This document shows positions 44,733 through 52,802 of a DNA stretch of 64,000 bases, piece after piece. The position numbers were made by a program, and so were the translations under genes. Source of the stretch: Spirochaetia bacterium UBA5763 (GTDB lineage Bacteria; Spirochaetota; UBA4802; UBA5550); the NCBI GenBank assembly GCA_002418835.1, contig DIEX01000023.1:17654-81653 (forward strand), read 5' to 3'. How positions within the stretch are numbered: the stretch's first letter is position 1; every line of letters begins with the position of its first letter. The notes under the pieces were generated by a model. That model saw only the letters and a program-made list of their open reading frames with translations, made no database searches and was not told the DNA's origin.

Positions 44733-45437
44733 TTATAGATCATCATCAATATATATATCTTCCATGGTCTTTTTCGATTTTTTAGATTCATGGTCTGCTT
44801 TTTTACTTTCGGTCTCCCTCTCCTGCGTGTTGAGAGTTGCTCCCCCGAGGAGCAGAGCCTCTTCAATCGAAATCTCGCTGTCAGCAGGTGGAATTCTGAA
44901 GTTGGGATCGCGCAGAAGCGCTATAACGCGCTTGATGCTTTCGTATTGCGGATCCTCCGGAACCTCTTTCAGAAAGGTCTCCCAGTTCTCTATGGTTTTC
45001 TCCTTATCACGCATAAGCATAAGGTATGAGAGACCGATATGGTAATATACAATTTTCAGTTTATTGTCCAGGGTTAGAGCTTTGTTGTAGTTGTCGATTG
45101 AGTCGGGCCCCATTTTCTTAAAGTAATATATCTGGCCGATTCTGAAATAATTTTCAGCGTTTCCTGCATCAAGATCCAGTGATTTTCTGTAAAGGTTCAG
45201 AGCTCCGTCATAAAGCTGCTTCCTGAGTAAAATATCACCGAGATATGAATATGCAAGGGCATTCTCAGGGTTGGATTTTATGACCTCCTGAAGCAGGAGT
45301 TCAGCCATCTCAAATTTTTTCTGGAAGAAGTACTTCTGCGCTTTCAGAAAAAGTTCATCCTCTTTGCATAAACCCGCTGAATTAAAAAAAACAAAAAGCA
45401 TCAGAAAAGCTGAAAGGATTATACCTGTTCTTTTCAT
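44733..45437 (-). CDS. Exported TPR protein
   Basis: This 234-residue protein has a signal peptide (about 1-24) and four or five TPR units (EMAELLLQEVIKSNPENALAYSYLGDIL, DGALNLYRKSL, ENYFRIGQIYYF, VYYHIGLSYLML). The tail is Lys/Ser/Asp-rich. It is upstream of the larger TPR gene with a 13-base gap and may form part of the same scaffold. Confidence 0.82.
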   Translation of the reverse strand: MKRTGIILSAFLMLFVFFNSAGLCKEDELFLKAQKYFFQKKFEMAELLLQEVIKSNPENALAYSYLGDILLRKQLYDGALNLYRKSLDLDAGNAENYFRIGQIYYFKKMGPDSIDNYNKALTLDNKLKIVYYHIGLSYLMLMRDKEKTIENWETFLKEVPEDPQYESIKRVIALLRDPNFRIPPADSEISIEEALLLGGATLNTQERETESKKADHESKKSKKTMEDIYIDDDL

Positions 45438-45441
45438 TGTT

Positions 45442-45888
45442 TTAGTCCAGAATTATCCGTTGAATGCCCGCAGCAGAAGAAATTTCATCCGCCAGGGGAT
45501 CGGAGTAGGGCTGCCTGTAAATGAATGTATCGATTCCGCTGTTAATGAGCATTTTTGTGCATATAGAGCATGGCTGATGTGTAACATAAATCCTTGCTCC
45601 CCGTACTGAAACTCCGTGGTAGGCCGCCTGTATAATAGCGTTCTGTTCAGCATGAAGCCCCCGGCAGAGTTCATGTCTCTCTCCGCTTGGGACATTGAAT
45701 TTTATTCTGAGGCATGTTTCACGGGTGCAGTGTTCAATTCCTGTGGGGGCACCGTTATATCCTGTGGTAAGTATACGTTTGTCTTTAACTATAACTGCGC
45801 CGACGCTTCTTCTAAGGCAGGTTGATCTTGTTGCAACGTCTTCGGCGATTTTCATGAAGTAACTGTCCCAGGAGGGTCTTTCGTTCAT
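45442..45888 (-). CDS. Deoxycytidylate deaminase (dCMP/ComEB type)
   Basis: This 148-residue zinc deaminase converts dCMP to dUMP. It shows the N-terminal VATRSTCLRRSVGAVIVKD, the HAEQNAIIQAA motif (zinc His and catalytic Glu) and PCSICTKMLINSG (two zinc Cys). I use ATG at 45888, preceded by GAGGACAG. A TTG four codons earlier (45900) opens the same frame but is less likely. It precedes the TPR genes by 4 bases. Confidence 0.93.
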   Translation of the reverse strand: MNERPSWDSYFMKIAEDVATRSTCLRRSVGAVIVKDKRILTTGYNGAPTGIEHCTRETCLRIKFNVPSGERHELCRGLHAEQNAIIQAAYHGVSVRGARIYVTHQPCSICTKMLINSGIDTFIYRQPYSDPLADEISSAAGIQRIILD

Positions 45889-46029
45889 CTCTGTCCTCAA
45901 TCTGAATTAATCATAAAATTTTCACTTTCGAAAAAAGATAATTCAACTCTTTTTTTATGAGTATCACCGGTATGTCAAATGTTTCCGGTTATGAGAAGAG
46001 ATAATCATAAGAGCCATCTGGGAATAGAA

Positions 46030-46173
46030 TCAGTTATGTTTCTCAAGTTCCCTTATATCATGGTCAATTCTCTTATATTCAGCACTGCCTGGTTTAAATG
46101 TTTTGATATATTCCCTGAAATAGAAAATCTGTTCGGTTTTCCATCTGTTTGCTGCTTTTTCAGAGTTTAACAT
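46030..46173 (-). CDS. Small 47-residue protein
   Basis: ATG at 46173 (reverse strand) is preceded 5 bases upstream by GGAGG, and the frame runs 47 codons to TGA at 46030. The product is basic, helical and charged, starting MLNSEKAANRW and ending IRELEKHN, with no signal or membrane part. The strong ribosome site and lack of any competing gene support it. The plus-strand frame here has no such site. It lies 141 bases upstream of the dCMP deaminase and may head that operon. Function is unknown. Confidence 0.65.
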   Translation of the reverse strand: MLNSEKAANRWKTEQIFYFREYIKTFKPGSAEYKRIDHDIRELEKHN

Positions 46174-46197
46174 ATTAGCCTCCGCTAAACCAATCAC

Positions 46198-46234
46198 TGT
46201 CGTTTTGAACTCCGGTCAAATCTCCGAAGTGACA
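46198..46234. repeat. Degenerate REP-like palindrome
   Basis: TGTCGTTTTGAACTCCGG...TCTCCGAAGTGACA is an imperfect inverted repeat. Its outer arms resemble the TGTCATTTCGA class found at 4705. The rest of the gap, 46235-46405, is AT-rich with nothing else I can support. Confidence 0.5.
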
Positions 46235-46405
46235 ATTATTCAAATCGTATGTAATGTATCGGCAGAATTGCGGTTTTCCTGAAGCAGGAGACATAAAAAA
46301 ATCTAACATTCAATTCTCGGCTGTTTAATATTTTTTGCTGATAAAACTGCGGCACAAGCTGATTTTTTACTTGTACAGCCGTATATACTGAATTATCTGT
46401 CACTT

Positions 46406-47725
46406 ATGGAAAAGCAATTTGATTCAGAAAAAAACCCGCATAATGTCAAAAGTATATCATTTGAGGATCTCTACGCATATATCAATGCAATACCTGCACT
46501 CTTCTGGTCCATTGATGTTGTAAAAAACAGAATTGAATATCTGAATAAATATGCACTCCCGGGCCTGGGGGAAAATTCAACACTGATAATTAAAAACCCG
46601 GACTATACACACAGCATAATTCTCGATGAGGACCGGCATATATTTGATAAATTCCTCAGGTGTATCAGGGAGCGAAAATCCGGCCTTGCTGTTTTCAGAA
46701 TCAAACTCTACGACGGTACTATGAAGTGGCTTAAAATTGCCGGAAACCAGGATATTTACAAGACAAACTGTTACGTCGGTTATATTATGGATATAACAGA
46801 AACCGCAGTATTCATTAAATCAATTGATAATTCCGAATCAAAAATAGTTAAGAGGATAAATCTTTTTGATAATCCTGTTGCACTCTTTATTTTTGATAGT
46901 AAAAAAATGTACGCCTGCAATAAAGAATTTGCGGCTCTCTTTAACCTGAATTCTGAAACCGGTCCTTCTCCTGCACTGACCGGTTTCATTTCAGAAAGTT
47001 CTGCTAAATATTTAAATTATGTATATGAGGAAATTATCTTTTCAGGCAGATGGAGAGGGGAGCTTTCATTCAGAACATCTTCTGATAAAGATTTTATCTC
47101 TGACACTTCAATAAGACCTCTACATATTGAAGGTAAAAATCTTCTCTGGGTTTCAATCTATAATATTCCGGAATCAGGCGCTAAATCAGGAATTACATTA
47201 AAAGCGGATAATGCTGCCATGATCGATCTTAAAGGGGTAAATAGTGAGGCACGGGCTGCCGCAAGAAAAAAAGATATTACGGGACTGCTGGAAATAATAT
47301 TGGAAAATCAACCCATTGCCGGACTTGCAAACGCCATACTCTACTCGGATATTCATGTGGATGATGGCAAGGTAATGGTCTACGGGGCAGGGGAAGCATT
47401 CCAACCCCTGACACCCGGTTACACATACCCGTTTGAGGGTACAATTGCAGAGAATATTTTAGATTACAATTTAGATTATATAATTGTTGAGAATACTTTT
47501 GAAAGTATTAAACCTGTTGACTGGGCTATATTTATTCCAAACGGAATAAAATCATATTTCGCAAAACCTTTTTACAGTAACGGTAAACTGGTTACAGTTC
47601 TTATATTCTGTTCAACTGAGCTTGCTGTATTTAATGAGGATAATATCAAATCATACGATTCCCTCTACCCGGTTTTTGAAAAAAATCTTGAAGTGATGAA
47701 GAAAAAACTTAAAAGCCCCGCATAA
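46406..47725 (+). CDS. PAS-domain protein with C-terminal GAF-like region, no output domain
   Basis: This 439-residue cytosolic protein has two PAS-like domains (about 20-135 and 150-260). The first shows AIPALFWSIDVVKNRIEYLN and a MKWLKIAGNQDI strand followed by GYIMDITE. A GAF-like region follows (about 285-435), with YFAKPFYSNGKLVTVLIF. No kinase, GGDEF, EAL, receiver or helix-turn-helix is seen, so it may be a sensor that acts through another protein. No good ribosome site is visible before the ATG. It is upstream of the MCP in the same direction. Confidence 0.7.
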   Translation: MEKQFDSEKNPHNVKSISFEDLYAYINAIPALFWSIDVVKNRIEYLNKYALPGLGENSTLIIKNPDYTHSIILDEDRHIFDKFLRCIRERKSGLAVFRIKLYDGTMKWLKIAGNQDIYKTNCYVGYIMDITETAVFIKSIDNSESKIVKRINLFDNPVALFIFDSKKMYACNKEFAALFNLNSETGPSPALTGFISESSAKYLNYVYEEIIFSGRWRGELSFRTSSDKDFISDTSIRPLHIEGKNLLWVSIYNIPESGAKSGITLKADNAAMIDLKGVNSEARAAARKKDITGLLEIILENQPIAGLANAILYSDIHVDDGKVMVYGAGEAFQPLTPGYTYPFEGTIAENILDYNLDYIIVENTFESIKPVDWAIFIPNGIKSYFAKPFYSNGKLVTVLIFCSTELAVFNEDNIKSYDSLYPVFEKNLEVMKKKLKSPA

Positions 47726-47727
47726 CA

Positions 47728-47744
47728 GGTAGAACCGGTTTACC
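47728..47744. promoter_or_regulatory. Palindrome GGTAGAACCGGTTTACC after the PAS gene
   Basis: A 17-base near-perfect palindrome starts 3 bases after the PAS stop. Its left part GGTAGAACC is the same core as in the operator candidate at 50236. No T-run follows, so it is not a simple terminator. Confidence 0.4.
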
Positions 47745-47971
47745 CAAAAACTTCGTTAATAATCCGATTTATAATTGACCTTCAAAAAGCGCACTTTCCC
47801 CTGTTAAATGAATAATAATTGTAATTATTCAAATATTTTATATAAAAAAATAGAACTTATAAGATGGAATTGTTAAATTAAAAGAAATCCTGTTTCTTAA
47901 ACAGCCTCCGATATCGGGCGAGGAAAGCGTTTTAATATTACAATTCCCCTATTATTAAACGAGGAAAAGAC

Positions 47972-50056
47972 ATGAATGAAAAAAAGCATCGTAAAATTTC
48001 CACAAAGTATCTGAGCAGAATTATCCCTGTAACCACTATTGCGTTAATGCTGTTCGGGCTCATCTCTTACATCATTGTACGTAATGACAGTGAAAAATCG
48101 TACCACAAAACAGCAGAGATAATTACAAACCAGACAAATGCCGCTTTGAAAAACTGGATTGATGATCAGATTGTAATTGCGCAGACCATAGCAGCAGATT
48201 CCCGTGTAGTAAAAGCCTGCGCTAACCCGTCGAATCCCGCACTGGTTGCTGAAGCAGACAATTACCTTGAAGCAGTGCATAAAAGATATCCGTATTATGA
48301 AAACCTCCCGCTTGCAGCTAAAATCCCGGATAATCAGAGCTTCACTGTGACGGTTAACGGGGAATCCCGGGTAATCACAAGCGGACAGTTTTTCAGTGAC
48401 ACAGTAAAGGGGAATACAATCGGTAAAGCCGGAATGCATCTGCTTTATATACAGAAAACTTTTGAAGGGAAACCATATTTTATCAGCAATGTCTATCCAA
48501 GTATACTAAGGGGAAACCCTATTTTTGTTGTGGCTGCACCTGTAATTCAAAACGGCAAAGTGGTTGGTGCCGCGATTATAGCTCCACAGATGGATTATTT
48601 TACTAAACGATTTGTTGAATCCAGCAGGCTGGGTTATTCCGGCCGTATGACAATGTTCGATTCAACAGGTCTGATCATTTCACATCAGAAGAAAGAGCTG
48701 ATCCTGAATAATAAAATTCTTGATATGGTAAAACCTATTCTAGACAAAGCCCTTGCCGGTAATAATTATTTTACTGAATATTTTGACGGGTCCAAAAAAG
48801 TTTTTGTTGTCTCTAAATTTGATTCTAAAGACATGCATCTCCAGAACGACTGGTATATACTTTTTACACAGGACAAAAACGAGATAATACAGCAGGCCCT
48901 CGGTTTTCTGTATTCCATAGTAGTTTTTATATTTATAATCAGCGCTATTCTTATAGCTTTTATTTATTACCTGACAAAAAAAATCATGGTTCAGCCCTTA
49001 AATGAAGTGCTGAATGTGGCAAACAGGATGTCCGGCGGAGATCTGAATGTCCAAATTGAATCAGAAAATAATGATGAAACAGGCCAGATGCTTGGAGCTA
49101 TGAGGAATATGATTCAGCAGCTTAGAAAGATTGTGGGAGAGATTCAGACCACAACAGTTAACCTCGCGTCATCATCAGAGGAGATGTCAGCATCATCAGA
49201 ATCTTTCGCAAGGAACTCGCAGGACCAGGCTGCCTCAGCTGAGGAGATAACAGCAACTGTGGAGGAGATTTCAGCAGGTATGGACAGTATCTTTCTCAGT
49301 ACAGTTGAACAGTTCGACAGCATGAATAGCCTCATAAAAAAAATTGATGAATTCACAAAAAATACAAACCTCATGGGTGAAACAGCGAAAGACTCATTGA
49401 AACTGACAACAGAGATTGAATCAGAGGCAAAAGTGGGGAGCGAGTCTCTGAGCAACATCAATCAAAGCATGCAGAAAATCACTGAAAGTTCAGGCGCCAT
49501 GACCAATATTGTTAATATAATCGGAGGTATCTCTGAACAGATCAACCTGCTTTCACTGAACGCAGCTATTGAAGCAGCAAGGGCAGGGGATGCGGGGAGA
49601 GGTTTTGCTGTTGTTGCCGATGAAATTTCAAAACTGGCGGATGAAACCGCTTCAAGTATTAAAAACATTGAAACCTTTATCGCTCAGAATGATAATGAAA
49701 TTAAAAAAGGCTTAACAATTGTTGAAGATTCAATTTCAACAATTACAAAAATCATCGGATTCATCGGCTCCATTACTGATGTCATTGACCGTATATATTC
49801 ATTTATGCAGCAGCAGATCAATTCCAATTCAGAAATTTCTTCCGAAGTTGTAAAGGTAAGAGACCGGTCTGAGTCAGTAAAAATTGCTATCGAGGAACAT
49901 AAAATTGCGATTCAGGAGATATCCTCCTCAGTGACAAGCATAAGTGTGCTTACTCAGAATAGCGTTGAAGGTGCCGATGAAATGGCTGACAATTCACGCA
50001 GCGTAGCTTCCATGGCTGATAATTTAAAGAAGACAATCGACTTTTTTAATATCTGA
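47972..50056 (+). CDS. Methyl-accepting chemotaxis protein
   Basis: This 694-residue receptor has a first membrane helix (about 15-35) and a periplasmic dCache-like sensor domain (about 36-300). A second helix (about 308-330), a HAMP domain and a long cytoplasmic coiled coil follow. The signalling tip is EQINLLSLNAAIEAARAGD followed by GRGFAVVADEISKLADE. It senses small ligands and controls CheA. GAGGAAAAG precedes the ATG. A possible hairpin at 47905-47923 (CCTC...GAGG around CCGATATCGG) lies in its leader. The organism is therefore probably motile or uses Che-like signalling. Confidence 0.95.
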   Translation: MNEKKHRKISTKYLSRIIPVTTIALMLFGLISYIIVRNDSEKSYHKTAEIITNQTNAALKNWIDDQIVIAQTIAADSRVVKACANPSNPALVAEADNYLEAVHKRYPYYENLPLAAKIPDNQSFTVTVNGESRVITSGQFFSDTVKGNTIGKAGMHLLYIQKTFEGKPYFISNVYPSILRGNPIFVVAAPVIQNGKVVGAAIIAPQMDYFTKRFVESSRLGYSGRMTMFDSTGLIISHQKKELILNNKILDMVKPILDKALAGNNYFTEYFDGSKKVFVVSKFDSKDMHLQNDWYILFTQDKNEIIQQALGFLYSIVVFIFIISAILIAFIYYLTKKIMVQPLNEVLNVANRMSGGDLNVQIESENNDETGQMLGAMRNMIQQLRKIVGEIQTTTVNLASSSEEMSASSESFARNSQDQAASAEEITATVEEISAGMDSIFLSTVEQFDSMNSLIKKIDEFTKNTNLMGETAKDSLKLTTEIESEAKVGSESLSNINQSMQKITESSGAMTNIVNIIGGISEQINLLSLNAAIEAARAGDAGRGFAVVADEISKLADETASSIKNIETFIAQNDNEIKKGLTIVEDSISTITKIIGFIGSITDVIDRIYSFMQQQINSNSEISSEVVKVRDRSESVKIAIEEHKIAIQEISSSVTSISVLTQNSVEGADEMADNSRSVASMADNLKKTIDFFNI

Positions 50057-50090
50057 AAAGTTTAAAACATTTTAATATAAATCATCCCGG

Positions 50091-50117
50091 CTGACCTGTA
50101 AAAGGCTCAGTTTTTTT
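50091..50117 (+). terminator. Terminator after the MCP gene
   Basis: CTGACC-TGTAAAA-GGCTCAG, with one bulge, is followed by TTTTTTT. It lies 35 bases after the stop. Confidence 0.6.
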
Positions 50118-50235
50118 ATGCCCGGGGGTTTTAACAGCTGCATTTTTTAAATTTTTAAAAAACTCCCTGAAATGTTATTAATTTTTTTTCTCTCTAATTA
50201 TCTGTATATTTATCTATAATTATTAAAATTATATT

Positions 50236-50250
50236 ATTGGTAGAACCAAT
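50236..50250. promoter_or_regulatory. Operator candidate ATTGGT-AGA-ACCAAT for a FadR-type GntR regulator
   Basis: A perfect 6-bp inverted repeat with a 3-base spacer contains TGGT-N3-ACCA, the core known for FadR-subfamily GntR proteins. It lies 110 bases before the GntR gene and about 15 bases downstream of a TATAAT at 50216. Repression of its own cluster is the natural reading. The sequence match is direct; the regulation is inferred. Confidence 0.75.
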
Positions 50251-50322
50251 TATTGAAAATTAAGCAATATTTACTGTTTTTTCATTGACTACCGATGTTT
50301 TTAAAATAAATAAAGGATAATT

Positions 50323-50346
50323 ATGCAAATTGGTTGGACTTGTTAA
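50323..50346 (+). CDS. Seven-codon leader ORF coupled to the GntR regulator
   Basis: AAAGGA precedes ATG at 50323, which opens a 7-codon frame (MQIGWTC) ending in TAA at 50344-50346. The last A is the first base of the regulator ATG (TAATG). The regulator ATG has no ribosome site of its own, so translation may depend on this leader. Confidence 0.5.
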   Translation: MQIGWTC

Positions 50347-51062
50347 TGTTATCTAAAGAGAAAAAAAACCTGTCTCACGAAATAATCCGTTATATACTGG
50401 AGCATAATGTCCGGCAGGGTGATGCTATACCATCCGAAAGAAAACTTTCTGAAATACTCAGTGCAAGCCGCAACTCGGTAAGGGAAGCCCTGCGAAGGCT
50501 TGAAGCACAAAGTGTTATTGAAATAAAGCCCGGCAGCGGCTGTTACGTTAAAACATCAGAAATTGAGATACTTGCCAATCCGGAAACCGATACCCGTGCG
50601 CTGGCTTTTCAGCATCTCGAAGCGCGCATGGCGGTTGATCCTGACATAATGCAGCTTGCGGCTGAAAGGATCAATGAAAGAGAGATTACCCAGCTTAAAA
50701 GCCAGATTGTAAAACTGAGCAGAAGTATCCTTGCCCGCGATATTAAAAACATAAGCAATGATGACAACTGTTTCAGAATGACCCTGGCAAGATGTACGAA
50801 AAACAGCATGTTCCCCCTTATGATCCGTCAGCTTGAAAAGAATAATTTCACATTGTGGCAGATCGTTAACGAAATGTCTGATGAAGAACTGAATGAAATA
50901 TTCGGCACTTACGTAAAGATACTCAATTGCATTAAAAAGAGAGACGCAGGTGCGGCAAAAAACGAGGTAAGGAACCAGATTACCACAATCTTCAATTATC
51001 TGCGCACCAGCCCTGAAATCCGTTCAGAAAACCATGCAGTAGCGGAGGTCCTTCATGATTAG
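50346..51062 (+). CDS. GntR-family regulator, FadR subfamily
   Basis: With ATG at 50346 this is a 238-residue protein. It has an N-terminal winged helix (IPSERKLSEILSASRNSVREALRRLEAQSVIEIKPGSGCYV), the GntR signature, and a C-terminal all-helical FCD-like ligand domain. FCD regulators usually respond to organic acids or metals. The frame also opens with TTG at 50334, but the coupled ATG is preferred. A TGGT-N3-ACCA site lies upstream. It overlaps the next gene by 8 bases and heads the cluster to 56277. Confidence 0.88.
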   Translation: MLSKEKKNLSHEIIRYILEHNVRQGDAIPSERKLSEILSASRNSVREALRRLEAQSVIEIKPGSGCYVKTSEIEILANPETDTRALAFQHLEARMAVDPDIMQLAAERINEREITQLKSQIVKLSRSILARDIKNISNDDNCFRMTLARCTKNSMFPLMIRQLEKNNFTLWQIVNEMSDEELNEIFGTYVKILNCIKKRDAGAAKNEVRNQITTIFNYLRTSPEIRSENHAVAEVLHD

Positions 51063-51345
51063 CCGCAAAGACCTCTTCAAATCTGTCTTTAATAAAAAGA
51101 ATATCGTGAAAACAATTGATGCGGTTCTACCCGTTGATTTGCCTGAGCCTGAACCTGTGTATGATATTCCTGAATTATCAGGAGAGATGCTTTACTATGA
51201 AGCAATGAGGCTCGGGATAGACCCTGCGAGTATACACCCTGCAAGATTGAAACAGGTTGTAATGAATGAGATTGTCAAAGAACAAAAAATGCAAGCTCCA
51301 TCGGAATCCGGTCAAGCCTTAGCCGGTGATTCTGCTAATGGATAA
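51055..51345 (+). CDS. 96-residue soluble protein of unknown function
   Basis: This small protein starts inside the regulator end, with GGAGG at a proper distance, so it is translationally linked. It has a basic N-terminus (SRKDLFKSVFNKKNIVKTI), a Pro-rich acidic stretch (VDLPEPEPVYDIPEL) and a helical part (MLYYEAMRLGIDPASIHPARLKQVVMNEIVKEQ). No signal or membrane helix. I do not recognise the family. Its position just before the polytopic membrane protein suggests a soluble partner. Confidence 0.72.
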   Translation: MISRKDLFKSVFNKKNIVKTIDAVLPVDLPEPEPVYDIPELSGEMLYYEAMRLGIDPASIHPARLKQVVMNEIVKEQKMQAPSESGQALAGDSANG

Positions 51346-51367
51346 AAAAAGTTCAAAGGAGATTACC

Positions 51368-52783
51368 ATGGAAGATAATGGTAAAAATTACCTGGAGGAA
51401 CGGAAGCTGGTTAAAAGATGGAACGGGCCAATCCCTGCCATCGCAACTCTTCTGTTTACTTTTGTATTGTTTTACATCACCTGGTGGATTTTTCAGGATC
51501 CAAGGGGATGGTTAAGGATGTACACTCCATACGTAGGCTACATGTATACAAGATGGTGGCTTATAGTTCTCATCTGGATGGTATATCTTTTCAACTTCTG
51601 GCCCTTTAAAAGGGAGTGGGTTTATAAAACACACCCCGTTGTAAAGGGTGTAGTTCTCACTGCAGTTTCAGCAGTTGTATTGATTGTTCTCATTAAAGGT
51701 TTCTTCGAAGGAATTCTTGGCCACCTGGGTCTTGCTTATTTTGATCCTACAAGGCTGACTAGACTCCCCGGAGTTACAGAGTTTTTTGCAATTGAGTACT
51801 CAGCTCTTGCGTGTCTTATGTTTGCCGCAATTGCATCATGGCTCAGCCCATCATGGGTTGTAGCACTGGAAGAGTCTCCCTGGAAAAAACTGCCGCAGCC
51901 TGCAAAAGGATTCAGCATGTGGGTAGTGACATTCTTTTTGAGCACTCTTGTGTTCTTTATCACAATGCATCCTCACATGGGTATTCTTTACTATCCATGG
52001 CAGTACTTCACATCGATTGCTCCTCCATGGTGGGAAAATTTTGCTGATACAGTATCCGGAAACTTTCATGTTTCATGGATTATGTGCTGTACAGTAGCAG
52101 TATGGCTTTTAGAGACAATATGGGAGAGATTCCCCTTCTGTATGATCAAAAACGCGCACATAAGAAGAACTACTGCGTTTTTCGGAATTATAGCAATAGC
52201 TCTCGCAATCCACTTCTTCTTCTATTTTGTTCAGGAACTTACTTTCGGACCTGCAATCAGGGGAACAAGAAATGAAGCATCCCCGGACTGGAGATGGCTG
52301 CACGTTGGTGAAATGGCGATCTTCCTTCTTGTACCGGCACTTTTCCTAAAATTCTATGCAGGAAACTGGCCGACAAAATTCAGCCTTCCAGTGAATGTTC
52401 TTGTAAGAACCGTTATTTGTATATTTTCAGGTATAGCTCTCTATTATGTATACTACAGATTCGGTCATCTCTTCCTTGGAACTCAGAAAGGTTTTTCTCA
52501 TCCACAGCAGTTCCCGATGATACCGACAATCTGGTTAATCAATATCTGGCTTGTTAACCACTGGTTTATGGATAACTGGCCGGGATGGAAAATGGTTCCG
52601 AAAACAGCTGACGAGATGGCTGCGGAGGAGAAAGCACACGAGGAACAGGTTGCTGATATAAAATGGAATCCGACTCTCGGATTGGGCTTGGGAGCCGGTG
52701 CAGCAGCAGGTATTGCGCTTTATTTCATTACCTTAAAACTGCTTCCTGTATTATACAAAGCAATCGATATGGTTCCCAGATAG
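51368..52783 (+). CDS. Polytopic Trp/His-rich membrane protein, unknown function
   Basis: With ATG at 51368, preceded by AAAGGAG at 6 bases, this is a 471-residue protein with about eleven membrane helices. An earlier in-frame ATG at 51326 has no ribosome site and overlaps the previous gene. It is unusually rich in aromatic residues (YITWWIF, YTRWWLIVLIWM, PPWWENF, VNHWFMDNWPGW). Several His residues lie in or near helices: TMHPHMG, NFHVSW, LAIHFFF, RWLHVGE and RFGHLF. These could bind metal or haem. I do not recognise the family. The MBL-fold gene follows by 19 bases. Confidence 0.75.
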   Translation: MEDNGKNYLEERKLVKRWNGPIPAIATLLFTFVLFYITWWIFQDPRGWLRMYTPYVGYMYTRWWLIVLIWMVYLFNFWPFKREWVYKTHPVVKGVVLTAVSAVVLIVLIKGFFEGILGHLGLAYFDPTRLTRLPGVTEFFAIEYSALACLMFAAIASWLSPSWVVALEESPWKKLPQPAKGFSMWVVTFFLSTLVFFITMHPHMGILYYPWQYFTSIAPPWWENFADTVSGNFHVSWIMCCTVAVWLLETIWERFPFCMIKNAHIRRTTAFFGIIAIALAIHFFFYFVQELTFGPAIRGTRNEASPDWRWLHVGEMAIFLLVPALFLKFYAGNWPTKFSLPVNVLVRTVICIFSGIALYYVYYRFGHLFLGTQKGFSHPQQFPMIPTIWLINIWLVNHWFMDNWPGWKMVPKTADEMAAEEKAHEEQVADIKWNPTLGLGLGAGAAAGIALYFITLKLLPVLYKAIDMVPR

Positions 52784-52802
52784 GTTGAAAAGGAGGGCTT
52801 AA

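Noticed and set aside
45979..46170. 63-residue plus-strand frame
   Set aside because: No ribosome site. The opposite strand carries a 47-codon frame with GGAGG at ideal distance.
47820..47930. Sigma-28 flagellar promoter before the MCP gene
   Set aside because: TAAA and CCGATA elements occur, but the spacing is either far too short or too long for the consensus.
47881..47971. Riboswitch in the MCP leader
   Set aside because: A hairpin at 47905-47923 is present, but it lacks the conserved motifs of the cyclic di-GMP or other riboswitch classes I know.
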